Source: CAVQOB01 sp963714325 (GTDB taxonomy: Bacteria > Pseudomonadota > Alphaproteobacteria > Rhizobiales > Hyphomicrobiaceae). From it: a stretch of 64,000 bases of DNA. Of this stretch, positions 36,446 through 46,251 are shown one piece after another (the stretch's first letter is position 1; every line of letters starts with the position of its first letter). Position numbers and translations under genes: made by a program. Where the stretch lies: the NCBI GenBank assembly GCA_963714325.1, contig CAVQOB010000013.1, forward strand, positions 1 through 64,000. Reading direction: 5' to 3'. The notes under the pieces are model-generated. The model was not told where the DNA came from. It did no database searches and saw only the letters and a program-made list of their open reading frames with translations.

Positions 36446-37987
36446 CTATGCCGCCGTCGTCACGACTTCAGGCGAAGGCGGGCGTGGCCAAACGCGAATG
36501 CACTCGCGATCAGGAACGGCATGAGAAAACCGGACCGCGCTGACCGATTCTGGCAATGGGACTTGCATTGCTTCCACCCCGCGCTTCACGGCCGAGAAGA
36601 CAAAAATACCCGGCAATGCCTTCATGACCAGCATTTCCCGCAGCATCAATCCGGCGGCATCGAGTGCGGCCTCTATGCGCTCAGCATATGTCTTGCTGTA
36701 GTTGACATCGATCCCGCCACTACGGCCCTGGTAGATCAGGACACCGTCAGCACTGAGACCGCCGGCGACGAACGGCAGCGTGCGCTCGTCAAACAGCGGC
36801 AACGCTTCATTCGTTGCCTCGGCAGCCGCAGCGCGCCGCATTCCCTCATCGGCAGAAAGTGAGGACAGGAAGAAGAGATCACAGCCCCCATCGCGCGTGG
36901 TCGACGGCGCGGCGTTCAATGCAGCGGAATGCACCAGATGTCTTTCAATCGCCAACGTCGGCGGCTTGACATCAATCGCCCAACCGAAATCGAGCGCCAT
37001 CCCGCGCGACAACAGATAAAACCCCTCCGTGCCTGCGTGCTCGCCGGCGTAGTAGGCCGTTTTTGCCTGCGGCGCATAGCGATCGATCAAAGGCGCCACA
37101 TGCGCGCTGACGACATCAGCACTCTCGCCCATCAAGCCCGCAACGAACGTCGCCGCGTTGGACGGATGCAATTGCATCGGGCCGGGCGCCACGCGGATTG
37201 CCGCCTTGCTGTACTTGGACCGGCCATGAATAGCTTTCAGCGGGGGCAACGCTCGCAGCTGCTCGATACGCTTGGCAAGCCCGGCTTGATCGCTGGACTT
37301 CATAGCCACAACGAGGTGGCAGCCCGGCGAACTAGCCAGGCAATGCACTTCGAGAAGTCCCAACCCCATGCCACGCAGCTGTTCATCCAGCGTCGGCAGA
37401 TAATTCCGCGCCCGTATGACATCCGGCCCGCTGGCATAGGACAACATCACAAAGAGTCCATCGTCAGCGAGGCCGCGTTCAATGATTTCTGCGCAAAGCG
37501 GCGACAGCGGCGCGGCATCAGGAGGCCAGAAGCCGATCGAAGACAGCACCGGATCTTGACTGATGACTTTGCCGAAAGCCGCACCATGTTGCGCGCGATG
37601 GGCTTCATCGGGCGTAAAACCAGCCGTAAAGATCACGTCGAACCGCGCTCCTAGCCAATCCGAGACGTGGCGCGCATCGCCGATGATGTATGTGATCGGC
37701 TTGTCTGCTCCCAGCGGCTTGGCCGCCAGCGTTTTCAACCTCGGCTCGAGGCCACCGTTCTCATCGATATCGATCAGAAACAGGGCGTTGGCCTCCTCTT
37801 GGAACCAGTACTCCTGTGCACAATCACCGGGACCAACACCGAGAATGCGCTGATTGCGAATGCCATACCGCTCGATCAGTGCCTGCATCGTCTCGCGATG
37901 CTGCCCGATATTCGGGTTGAAGGACTCAAAGAGCGATTCCGCGCCACATTCGTAGCGTCGCAATGTTGGCGTCGTCGGGGGCGTCAT
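36446..37987 (-). CDS. tandem Rossmann-like protein of unknown function
   Basis: This is a 513-residue protein containing two related domains. Domain 1 (about 1-255) has ILGVGPGDCAQEYWF, LFLIDIDENGG, FTAGFTPDEAHR and ends LASSPGCHLVVAMK. Domain 2 (about 290-505) keeps the pattern in weaker form (VLIYQGRSGGIDV...MKALPGIFVFSAVK). The protein encoded downstream is a third copy. ATG 37987 has GGGAG 11 bases upstream and is chosen over the 42-codon longer frame. It is the first gene of the minus-strand glycan-export operon; the role is unknown. Confidence 0.8.
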   Translation of the reverse strand: MTPPTTPTLRRYECGAESLFESFNPNIGQHRETMQALIERYGIRNQRILGVGPGDCAQEYWFQEEANALFLIDIDENGGLEPRLKTLAAKPLGADKPITYIIGDARHVSDWLGARFDVIFTAGFTPDEAHRAQHGAAFGKVISQDPVLSSIGFWPPDAAPLSPLCAEIIERGLADDGLFVMLSYASGPDVIRARNYLPTLDEQLRGMGLGLLEVHCLASSPGCHLVVAMKSSDQAGLAKRIEQLRALPPLKAIHGRSKYSKAAIRVAPGPMQLHPSNAATFVAGLMGESADVVSAHVAPLIDRYAPQAKTAYYAGEHAGTEGFYLLSRGMALDFGWAIDVKPPTLAIERHLVHSAALNAAPSTTRDGGCDLFFLSSLSADEGMRRAAAAEATNEALPLFDERTLPFVAGGLSADGVLIYQGRSGGIDVNYSKTYAERIEAALDAAGLMLREMLVMKALPGIFVFSAVKRGVEAMQVPLPESVSAVRFSHAVPDRECIRVWPRPPSPEVVTTAA

Positions 37988-38265
37988 TGCCGAAGTCACT
38001 CCCAAGTCACAGGCACAAGAAGGCATGCCGCACCATTTCAGTTTGCTTTGGTTGTGCGAGTTATTTTGCCCAAGGCACCGCGCAGTGCTAGCGATTGTGC
38101 GTCGCACAATCAACCTCTAGCCGTCAAAGGCCATTTTAACACCAAAAAGCGTGCTGAAGCGCCGGCCGGCATGCGTGACCAGTTGACGCTATGGGTATCG
38201 TCACAGCTGGCCACCGACACGCAGGCAGCCCCACACCGCGGCCTGCCCCCCGAACAGTGGTCCGT

Positions 38266-41214
38266 TCAGCCAACGAACCCGCCGACAACAATATCCTCCG
38301 CCAGCACACTCGTCACACCGACAACCACGACATGGCTGCCGTTGCTCAGATCGATGTAGTAATTGGCTCCGGACACATATTGTGCGCTGATTGTGCCACT
38401 GTTTCCCAGCCAAATAACGTCACTGGCACCCACGCCGCCCGCAAAGTCCCAGATATAATCGTAATTGTATCCAGTGCCACCCGCTTCAAAGACATCATGA
38501 CCGGTACCGCCATAAAGCGCGTCGACATCGCCGCCGCTGCCTCCGTTCAAGAAGTCGTCGCCATCTTCGCCGTATAGAATATCAAGTCCTTCATCGCCGT
38601 GCAGGACATCGGCTTGCGCGCCGCCGACCAGCTGATCGTTACCGGCGCCGCCAAAGAGTTGATCGAGCCCCGCTGTTCCAGCAAGCAAGTCGATACCGGC
38701 CCCGCCATAAAGGAAATCATCCCCAGCGTCACCATAAAGCGAGTCGTCACCATCGTTGCCATTGACGGTATCATTGTCAGCGCCACCTTCAACGACATCC
38801 GATCCAGCCGCTCCTTGGTAGACATCGTTGCCATTACCAAGGTTGCCGTAGTTGTTGGCGCTATCCACGCCTCCGTTAACGCTGTCATCACCAGCAGCCG
38901 AATACAGGATGTCGACCCCATTGCCACCATCGAGCGTGTCGTTGCCGCTATTCAGCGAGTCGAACAGTTCCGACAACACATCGCCGCCATCGCCGCCGTA
39001 GATCGCATCATTGCCCGCATCACCAACCAGGATGTCCTCGCTGGCGCCGCCATAGAGCGTATCGTTGCCCGCGCCGCCATAGATGCTGTCGAACAGTGCG
39101 CCGCCGGACATTTCGTTAGCCGTGCTGCTCCCCGTCGCGAAGAACGATCCAGTCCCGGTGTAAGTCAGCTTTTCAACTTCGGCGCCGAGATAGTGCGTCG
39201 CTTGGTTCGTTCGCACTTCATCCGATCCGCCAAGGGCATCTTCGACGACGACGACGTCGCCGAGGGCATCGATGATGTAAAGGTCGTCATTGCCGCCCCC
39301 CACCAGCGTATCCGGACCAAGTCCGCCGTAGATGGTGTCATTGCCGATGCCGCCATAGATCAAATCATTGCCAGCAATGCCATCCGACCCGATCGCCGCT
39401 GCAGCGCTGACGGAGATATTGAGCTCGTAACTGATATTGGCCGGCAACACGGCACTGAACCCGCCGTCGAATTGCCCGACCTCGACGTAATATGTTCCAC
39501 CGACAAGGGTCGTGAACATCAACGCAGAATCGACGCTTGATAGAGAGCCGGGATCTTCGCTGTTGTCATCATTTTCCGCGAGAACGGTACCGAATTGGTT
39601 TACCAGACGGATCCAGGAATCATAACCTGCTGTCGTTCGATCGATATCGATCTGGATCATCGCGCCAGCATTGACGGTGAGCGCATAGAATGACGAAGCG
39701 ACTGGACCGCCAGCGGGCGTAGTAAACCGCGCCGTCGTGTGCGGCGCTGTCGTCGCGTTGGCAATATCGGGATTGGCAACGAGGTGGAAGGCGTTGGTGA
39801 GATCTGTCGCAGTGCCGATCGACGTCCCGCGCGTCGTCACCAGTCCGGTGCCATTGGCGACGATGCCGCTCGCAACGGACGGGGCACTATCGCCATAGAG
39901 AATATCGGCACCGTCGCCGCCAAAGAGGGTATCGTTGCCGCCGGCGCCGGCGATCGTATCGCCGCCACCATTGCCCGTCAGGCTATTAGCAACAAGATTC
40001 CCGACGACCAGATCGAACCCACTACCAGCTGTCGCGTTCTCGACGATCGATCCCTGCGCGATGGTATATCCGCCGAACACGTTGGATACAAAACTTGGCG
40101 AACCACCTCCGCCCGGCACATTGTCGATGATGGCCGACTGCAGATTAATCGTCGCGTTCGCCGAGCCGGCAAAGACAATTTCATCGGTCCCGCCGGTATC
40201 GTAGATACCCTGCCAGTATGTACCAACACCATTGGACCCCGGAAGCGTGTAGATAGTCGCACCGGAATTCGAGTTTGGGTTTGCACCATAGATGAATTGA
40301 ATCGCCGCAATGTCCAACGCCATCGGCGTCCCGGCATCACCGTAACTGTCGGACGGTAAACTCCCTTGAACCGACTCATATCCATGATTGTAGGACATGA
40401 CCGTGTAGACGCCCTGATTCAGTTCGTTGTCGCCGTAACTGCCGAACGCCGCCGTCACCCCAGGAAAGACTGTTGATCCGCCGCCGGTGTCGTGGGGATG
40501 GGCGAGCCCGAGAGCATGGCCGAGTTCGTGAATCAGCGTTGCAAACCCCAGTCCACCCGGCTGTAGTCCTCCGGGATAGGCAATAGCATCCCACCCGAAG
40601 CCATTCTCATTGAACCCACCAATCGCCTGATTGGTTCCGTTAGGTACTTCGTGAACACCAAGGCTCCCGGCGTCATCGATGTACTTCTGCTCGATAAAAT
40701 TGGCTTCGCCGGCAGTGAACACCTCTTGAAAGGTGACGTTCGCAACATTGGCCCAAGTCTGCAATGCTGCTCTGTAGGCATCCATCTCGACGACCGTCCA
40801 CGCCGACGTCGAGTTGGTGTTGTCGAAGAAATATTTGATCGGCTGGCTGTTGTCCCACTTATCACCCCAGATGATGCCTTCGAGCACGACATTACCGCTG
40901 TTCCCAACAGTACCGCCATAAACCGCATTGGTTGATCCGCCGCCGCCAGCAGAAATTGCAGCAGACATTGGAGACATTCCGTTTTTGGTCGCATCGCCGA
41001 CGTGCGGCGCAGCCGCAAACGCGACTGTCTCGCTCACATGTTCGGTTTGAGCCCTGGCGTTGCCGACCGCTTCCCGATTTTCCAGAAATTGCCCGGCCGT
41101 CTGGACCGTCTCCGCGTCCTCCGCAGCGACCGACGCGCAATCGGGACAACCACAAAGAAATCCATCATGGGCGCCTGCTGCAATATGCAGATCACTTTGC
41201 AATTGAAACAACAT
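38266..41214 (-). CDS. serralysin-type RTX metalloprotease
   Basis: This is a 982-residue secreted protease. The zinc motif HELGHALGLAH is near residues 229-239, with the Met-turn YTVMSYNH near 270-277 and a Cys-rich start CGCPDCA like other family members. RTX nonapeptide repeats (GGxGxDxLY type, such as GGDGADILYGD) follow near 405-440 and again over about 615-960. They flank a pre-peptidase C-terminal (PPC) domain at about 470-600. It should leave by a type I secretion system through its C-terminal signal, but no T1SS genes are in this window. The gene lies 278 bp upstream of the glycan-export operon, same strand. Confidence 0.92.
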   Translation of the reverse strand: MLFQLQSDLHIAAGAHDGFLCGCPDCASVAAEDAETVQTAGQFLENREAVGNARAQTEHVSETVAFAAAPHVGDATKNGMSPMSAAISAGGGGSTNAVYGGTVGNSGNVVLEGIIWGDKWDNSQPIKYFFDNTNSTSAWTVVEMDAYRAALQTWANVANVTFQEVFTAGEANFIEQKYIDDAGSLGVHEVPNGTNQAIGGFNENGFGWDAIAYPGGLQPGGLGFATLIHELGHALGLAHPHDTGGGSTVFPGVTAAFGSYGDNELNQGVYTVMSYNHGYESVQGSLPSDSYGDAGTPMALDIAAIQFIYGANPNSNSGATIYTLPGSNGVGTYWQGIYDTGGTDEIVFAGSANATINLQSAIIDNVPGGGGSPSFVSNVFGGYTIAQGSIVENATAGSGFDLVVGNLVANSLTGNGGGDTIAGAGGNDTLFGGDGADILYGDSAPSVASGIVANGTGLVTTRGTSIGTATDLTNAFHLVANPDIANATTAPHTTARFTTPAGGPVASSFYALTVNAGAMIQIDIDRTTAGYDSWIRLVNQFGTVLAENDDNSEDPGSLSSVDSALMFTTLVGGTYYVEVGQFDGGFSAVLPANISYELNISVSAAAAIGSDGIAGNDLIYGGIGNDTIYGGLGPDTLVGGGNDDLYIIDALGDVVVVEDALGGSDEVRTNQATHYLGAEVEKLTYTGTGSFFATGSSTANEMSGGALFDSIYGGAGNDTLYGGASEDILVGDAGNDAIYGGDGGDVLSELFDSLNSGNDTLDGGNGVDILYSAAGDDSVNGGVDSANNYGNLGNGNDVYQGAAGSDVVEGGADNDTVNGNDGDDSLYGDAGDDFLYGGAGIDLLAGTAGLDQLFGGAGNDQLVGGAQADVLHGDEGLDILYGEDGDDFLNGGSGGDVDALYGGTGHDVFEAGGTGYNYDYIWDFAGGVGASDVIWLGNSGTISAQYVSGANYYIDLSNGSHVVVVGVTSVLAEDIVVGGFVG

Positions 41215-41395
41215 GCGTCCCCCAGCCGATCGGCCTCGAAGTCGTCGGATTAATGCGCTAGGCTATACTCTGCCGCCAATCGCAGTACTATGACAGCGGG
41301 ACCATATCCATGAACAACTCCCCCGTCCAATTGACGGGCAATGCACGCATCGCGAGCGCAATTGCGACACCGCACGCCAACCATGAGAGCGCCCG

Positions 41396-41680
41396 ATGTT
41401 ACGGATTGTTATTGCCGCGCTGATGGTCATCGTCCCCGCCCTCCCGACCGACGCGGCACCGAGAGCAGGCCTGCCCTATGCTCAAGGCAAGAGCTTTGAC
41501 ACGCTTGATGCCTATCTCAAGCACCTGGAAAATCTCGGACCAATCGGCGTGCCGTTCTATCGCGAAGTCAAGCCTGGCCGCTATGAACGACAACTGTCGT
41601 ACCGTATTCCTGGCAAGCCAGTCCCGCACCAAAGCCGCGACGAACTCGCCCGCAAATACGGCTTCGCTGATCAGCGATAA
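41396..41680 (+). CDS. small secreted protein of unknown function
   Basis: This is a 94-residue protein with a cleavable signal (MLRIVIAALMVIVPALPTDAAP) and a basic, hydrophilic mature part containing YAQGKSFDTLDAYLKHLENL and YREVKPGRYERQL. The amino-acid composition and codon use resemble a real gene. I recognise no domain. It is not closely linked to its neighbours. Confidence 0.6.
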   Translation: MLRIVIAALMVIVPALPTDAAPRAGLPYAQGKSFDTLDAYLKHLENLGPIGVPFYREVKPGRYERQLSYRIPGKPVPHQSRDELARKYGFADQR

Positions 41681-41743
41681 CACCGGTTGTCGTCCCAGAA
41701 TGATCCAACCCCAAACCGTCATGCGAAGAAGCGAGACACCGCT

Positions 41744-42364
41744 TCAAGGCAATACTGGCAGCCCAAGGCAGGACAAATCCTTGCGCGCCTGCTCGGCTGA
41801 CTTGAAATGGATGACCGGCATGCCGGCGGCCCGCGCGCCGTCACAATTCTTCAGGCTGTCATCAATGAAGACAGCGCGCTGCAGATCGATCGCATGGTCG
41901 ACAGCGAGCCGATCATAGATGCGGCGATCTGGCTTAATGATACCGATCTCACCCGAGATGACGATTCCAAGAAAATGGCGAAAGAAATGAAATCGTTGGC
42001 GCGTCTCCGCAAACGTATCCGCGGCAAAGTTCGTGATGGCATAGAGCGGCACGTTCGCCGCCGCCAAGTCTTCGAGCAACGCCACGCTCCCCGCGATCGG
42101 CCCCGCAATCATTTCATGCCAACGGCCACGAAACGCCCTGATCTGCTGCGCGTACTTGGGATGGCGTTCGATCGCTTCGGCCTCCGCCACTTGCCATGAT
42201 CGACCGGCGTCCTGAGCAATGTTCCATTCGCCGTGGCAAACCTCTCGAAGGAACCATTCCAATTCGGCAGTGTCGGTGAAAATCTTTCGGTAAAGATAGC
42301 GCGGATCCCAATCGACGAGAACGTTCCCAACGTCAAAGACGACGATATCTGGCGTGCTGGTCAT
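41744..42364 (-). CDS. HAD family hydrolase
   Basis: This is a 206-residue HAD subfamily IA phosphatase-like enzyme. Motif I is VVFDVGNVLVDWDP (nucleophile Asp and Asp+2 replaced by Gly, with the DVGNVLVD form seen in epoxide-hydrolase-like HADs), motif II is AITNF, motif III is GIIKPDRRIY, and motif IV is VFIDDSLKN. With Gly at the +2 position it may act as a haloacid dehalogenase or phosphatase variant; the substrate is unknown. It is a solitary gene. Confidence 0.85.
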   Translation of the reverse strand: MTSTPDIVVFDVGNVLVDWDPRYLYRKIFTDTAELEWFLREVCHGEWNIAQDAGRSWQVAEAEAIERHPKYAQQIRAFRGRWHEMIAGPIAGSVALLEDLAAANVPLYAITNFAADTFAETRQRFHFFRHFLGIVISGEIGIIKPDRRIYDRLAVDHAIDLQRAVFIDDSLKNCDGARAAGMPVIHFKSAEQARKDLSCLGLPVLP

Positions 42365-42572
42365 GTCGCATCGTTCCCAAGTTCGCGAGCAGCGCTCGCG
42401 TGATGATCGAGAAGATCATCTGAGTATGCAGCACACTCCGAAACGATCCTCTCGATCTGAACCACACGAGAAAACCTATGATTCCAGTGTCCCTCTTGAT
42501 TCCGAAATTCGCAATGACACTCGCCAAGAATACCGGCGAACTAGTGGATTGGGACACTAATCGGCAGAACGG

Positions 42573-42887
42573 TTACCGCCGGCGACCACCATCGCGAAAC
42601 GGGCGATCGCGCTCCTTCGTCTCCCAGAAGTCAACCGTCTCCTCGCGCAGTGTATTCCTGCAATCGAGCTTGCACGAAATCCACGTCGCCCCGGGCATCC
42701 GCACTTCTGGTCCGAATTTGCCGGGCCGGACAGGACCGCTGACACAGCCCTTGCCATACCGGCTGCACACCGAAACGGAACTCAACCGTTCCGGACTGCG
42801 CGCCAGCGCTTCGCTGGCGCCCAATCCGGCAAGTGACAATAGCATCGCCATCACTGCGCTTCTCGTCCGAAATTTACGATACGCCAT
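42573..42887 (-). CDS. small secreted protein of unknown function
   Basis: This is a 104-residue protein starting MAYRKFRTRSAVMAMLLSLAGLGASEALA, a clear signal peptide with the short core AMLLSLAGLGASEALA. The mature part has four Cys (VCSRYGKGC, SCKLDC) suited to two disulfides. No family was recognised. ATG 42887 is preferred to 42905 for the signal. It lies 63 bp downstream of the SDR gene, same strand. Confidence 0.65.
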   Translation of the reverse strand: MAYRKFRTRSAVMAMLLSLAGLGASEALARSPERLSSVSVCSRYGKGCVSGPVRPGKFGPEVRMPGATWISCKLDCRNTLREETVDFWETKERDRPFRDGGRRR

Positions 42888-42950
42888 GATAAGCCCTCGT
42901 TCCAAAACCGCCGCGACTGCACACCAACTTCGACGTCCAACCGTCCCACG

Positions 42951-43793
42951 CTACAGCTTCATCTTCAAGACCCGGCGCACGCCGCGCAAATAGAGTGTGG
43001 GCCCGAAAAATCGACGCGCTGCCAGGATGAGCGCGCCATTCGGCATGTAGCGCAGCTTGTACGACGTATCGGACGCCGCCGCCACGATGGCCTTTGCGAC
43101 GATCTGTGGCCCCACGGCTCGGGTGCCAATCTTGCGCATGCGGGCGTGAACGCGCTCGAACGTCGCAGCATAGGCGCCGAGACGCGCCGTAGCTGGACGA
43201 TCCTCGGAGCGACCATAGAATTCGGTCTTGATCGGCCCCGGTTCGATGATCTTGACGTGAATGTCAAACTCCTTGAGCTCCGACGTCAACAACTCCGAGA
43301 AGCCCTCAACGGCCCACTTGGTCGCATGATAGACGCTGTAATAAGGGAACGTCAGCCGACCTCCGACTGATGCAATGTTGACGATGTGGCCGCAGCGGCG
43401 CTCGCGCATGTGCGGCAGCACAGCACGCGTCATCGCCATGAGACCGAACACATTCGTCTCGAATTGCCGGCGGATTTGCGCGTCGTCCACCGCTTCGAAC
43501 GGACCGACGAGCCCATAGCCTGCATTGTTGACTAGGCAATCGAGATGACCGAATGCGGCAATTACGTCGTTGACGGCCGTCACGACGGACGCAGCATCGG
43601 TGACATCAAGCGTGAAGATCGTGATCCGCCGCTCTGGATCGGAGAAACCGGTGAACGCCTTCGGATTCCGCATCGTCGCGGCGACCTGCCACCCCGCAGC
43701 CGCGAAAGCCTCGGCCGCAGCCTTCCCGATGCCAGCACTCGCCCCGGTGATGAGCACAGTCTTCGGGCCCACCGCTCCGCGCGCTTCCGTCAT
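42951..43793 (-). CDS. short-chain dehydrogenase/reductase
   Basis: This is a 280-residue classical SDR with TGASAGIGKA for the cofactor, NNAGYGLVGPFE after strand 4, active-site Ser in NIASVGG, and YHATK as YxxxK. MRNPKAF after strand 2 suggests NADP. The C-terminal hydrophobic stretch resembles 17-beta-hydroxysteroid-type SDRs. It overlaps the upstream lyase gene by ATGA, so both act from one transcript. The substrate is unknown. Confidence 0.87.
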   Translation of the reverse strand: MTEARGAVGPKTVLITGASAGIGKAAAEAFAAAGWQVAATMRNPKAFTGFSDPERRITIFTLDVTDAASVVTAVNDVIAAFGHLDCLVNNAGYGLVGPFEAVDDAQIRRQFETNVFGLMAMTRAVLPHMRERRCGHIVNIASVGGRLTFPYYSVYHATKWAVEGFSELLTSELKEFDIHVKIIEPGPIKTEFYGRSEDRPATARLGAYAATFERVHARMRKIGTRAVGPQIVAKAIVAAASDTSYKLRYMPNGALILAARRFFGPTLYLRGVRRVLKMKL

Positions 43794-45133
43794 CGTCCAG
43801 CCAAAACACGATCAATCATGGCGGAAGCCACACCCAGATAATTGGCTGGATCAACCAGTTGCTCGAGCCGATTGACATCAAGCGCTTTGGTGATGTCCGG
43901 GTTGGACTTCAGGTGATCAATCAACGGCTTTCCCGTCTCAAGCGCCTGGCGACAAGCGCCATACACCAGATCATGCGCCGGCCCACGCCCGACCTTCTCC
44001 GCCAGCGCCATCATCACAGCCTCCGCCACGATCAATCCGCCGGTCATATCGAGATTGCGCCGCATCCGCCCCGCATCAACAATCAACCCGCCGGTCAAGA
44101 ACTTCGCTTGGTTCAACGCGCCGCCCGTCGCTATAAACGCCCTCGGCAACGCCATCCATTCCAGATGCCACGGCCCCGTCGCCCGCTCCTGATCCGCCGC
44201 CGCCAAGCTATCGAGCATCAACCCGACATCCTGACGCACGCTCTTCGCCAGCGCGATGATCAACTCCGATGAGATCGGATTGCGCTTCTGCGGCATCGTC
44301 GACGACGATCCCCGCCCCGGCATGAACGGCTCGAACGCCTCGCCGACTTCCGTCTGCATCAACAGCGCCACGTCAGTCGCGATTTTTCCGAGCGATCCCG
44401 TCACTAGTCCCAGGAACGCAACCGCCTCGACCAGCCCATCGCGCGCCACATGCCAAGGGATCGGCGCACGCCCCAACTTCAATTCGTCCATCAGCGCGTC
44501 ATGCACCGCGAGCCCCTTGTCGCCGAGCGAGGCGAGCGTCCCCGCCGCGCCTCCGAACTGCCCGACCAACACCCGCGGCCGCAATTCCTTCAACCGCAAC
44601 AAATGTCGATCGATCATCGACAGCCACACCGCCGCCTTGTACCCGAACGTCACCGGCAACGCGTGCTGCAGATGCGTCCGCCCCGCCATCACAGTCCCGC
44701 GATGCGTCTTCGCAAGCCCCGCCAGATTTGCCGCTACTGCCCGCAGATCCGCTTCAACCACATCGAGCGCTGCCCGCACCTGCAGCACGACAGCCGTATC
44801 CATGATGTCCTGCGTCGTCGCGCCCCAATGCAGATAGCGCCCGGCATCGCCGCACTGCTTCTGCACCTGATGCACGATGCCGACGATCGGGTAGCCAACG
44901 AGATCCGTCTCGCTCTTCAGTTTCGCAAAATCGAGATTATTCGCGCGTGCGCTCTTCACGATTTGCCCCGCCGCGTCCGCCGGGATCACCCCCACTTTGC
45001 CCTGCGCCTTGGCGAGCGCCACCTCGACCTCGACATAGCGCGCAACCGTCGCCGCATCCGAGAAAATGCCCCGCATCCCCTCCGACCCAAACGCATCACG
45101 ATAAATGTCACTGTCAAAAACGGTGGCGGGCAT
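43790..45133 (-). CDS. class II fumarase/aspartase superfamily lyase (PcaB/PurB-like)
   Basis: This is a 447-residue enzyme with the signature SSSTMPQKRNPISSE, the HWGATTQDIMDTA motif with catalytic His, and GRTHLQHALPVTFGYK. These match adenylosuccinate lyase-like proteins and 3-carboxy-cis,cis-muconate cycloisomerases. The start ATVFDSDIYRDAFG favours the PcaB-like group. No other protocatechuate genes are adjacent; the partner is the SDR coupled by ATGA, so the true reaction may differ. Confidence 0.85.
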   Translation of the reverse strand: MPATVFDSDIYRDAFGSEGMRGIFSDAATVARYVEVEVALAKAQGKVGVIPADAAGQIVKSARANNLDFAKLKSETDLVGYPIVGIVHQVQKQCGDAGRYLHWGATTQDIMDTAVVLQVRAALDVVEADLRAVAANLAGLAKTHRGTVMAGRTHLQHALPVTFGYKAAVWLSMIDRHLLRLKELRPRVLVGQFGGAAGTLASLGDKGLAVHDALMDELKLGRAPIPWHVARDGLVEAVAFLGLVTGSLGKIATDVALLMQTEVGEAFEPFMPGRGSSSTMPQKRNPISSELIIALAKSVRQDVGLMLDSLAAADQERATGPWHLEWMALPRAFIATGGALNQAKFLTGGLIVDAGRMRRNLDMTGGLIVAEAVMMALAEKVGRGPAHDLVYGACRQALETGKPLIDHLKSNPDITKALDVNRLEQLVDPANYLGVASAMIDRVLAGR

Positions 45134-45390
45134 GGCAGGGCTCCAGCAAATCTCGGGATAAACGGATGAGCACTCTAGACAGCCGCTCTACCGGGGGCGA
45201 TGGAGTATTGCAACATCAGCCTTCGAACACGCATCACAAGCGCCTGATCCGACACCGCAAACGCCCTGCACAGACGACCGATGATCGCCGCCACGACCGT
45301 GCGGCCAAAACGTCGTCCCACCACAATCGCGTCCAGCGCCCCGCTCAACTCGCGCCCTGACGATCCCGGCGCCAACGGAAGCAACACCCG

Positions 45391-46224
45391 ATGTCCTCCC
45401 TGCATCCGCGCCGCGAGTCCAAGGACACCAAACGCGTGACGCAGCGCGCCCGCGTCTTCTTCATTGTCACCGCGATCGTCATCGCGCTGAGCCTTCTGAA
45501 AGCTTTTCTCAACGCGGCCGGGCTGGAATTCTTGTCTCTCAACCCCTTGTTCACCAGCGCCATTAGCGGCGCCATCTTCATCATCGGCTTCCTGCTCTCG
45601 AGTCTCATCACCGACTACAAGGAATCCGAACGTCAGCCGACCGAGATCCGCGTTGCCCTCGAGGCGCTGCATGACGACATCACCAGCTACGCGCGCAATG
45701 GTGGCCAAGTCGATCTGGATCGTTTGCGCGTCTTGCTCGCCAATATCGTGCGAACACTCATCCACGGCCTATCGGCGGACGCTGAGCGCGGCGCGCTCCG
45801 CAAGACGCTCGACCACATCGACCAACTGTCGCCGATTTTTGGCGCGCTGGATCAGAACGGCATGCAAGCCAACTTTGTCACGCGGCTGCGCAACGCGCAG
45901 GATTCCCTCCGCCGCAGTGTCTTTCGCATGTATCACATCCAAGCGACGCAGTTTGTGCCCTCCATCCACATTCTCGTCCACACCCTGGTCTTCTCGGTCG
46001 TCACCTTGCTCTTGTTTCTGCGCACCGAAGGCTCGCCGGAATCCGCGCTGATGTTTGGCTTTGTCTCGTACATGTTCATCTACGCGCTCAACGTCGTCGA
46101 CATTCTCGAAAAGCCGTTCCAATCCGGCCACGACACCCTCGACGACGTCAGCCTGTTTCTGCTGCGCGAATTCGACGAAAAAATCACCGCAGCAGCAGCA
46201 GCAGACCCCACGCCCACGCCATAA
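45391..46224 (+). CDS. membrane protein of unknown function
   Basis: This is a 277-residue protein with two N-terminal hydrophobic stretches (VFFIVTAIVIALSLLKAFL; FTSAISGAIFIIGFLLSSLI) and two C-terminal ones (SIHILVHTLVFSVVTLLLFL; LMFGFVSYMFIYALNVV). A helical cytoplasmic middle lies between them, giving a bestrophin-like topology without recognisable motifs. The end GHDTLDDVSLFLLREFDEKI reappears as a broken fragment at 48980-49070, so a second copy once existed. A 169-bp repeat follows 27 bp after the stop. Confidence 0.7.
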   Translation: MSSLHPRRESKDTKRVTQRARVFFIVTAIVIALSLLKAFLNAAGLEFLSLNPLFTSAISGAIFIIGFLLSSLITDYKESERQPTEIRVALEALHDDITSYARNGGQVDLDRLRVLLANIVRTLIHGLSADAERGALRKTLDHIDQLSPIFGALDQNGMQANFVTRLRNAQDSLRRSVFRMYHIQATQFVPSIHILVHTLVFSVVTLLLFLRTEGSPESALMFGFVSYMFIYALNVVDILEKPFQSGHDTLDDVSLFLLREFDEKITAAAAADPTPTP

Positions 46225-46251
46225 GCCACACCACCCCCGCACTACCCAAAA

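Noticed and set aside
42333..42557. Possible 74-codon gene upstream of the HAD gene
   Set aside because: It overlaps the HAD start on the same strand, and no ribosome site or domain was seen.
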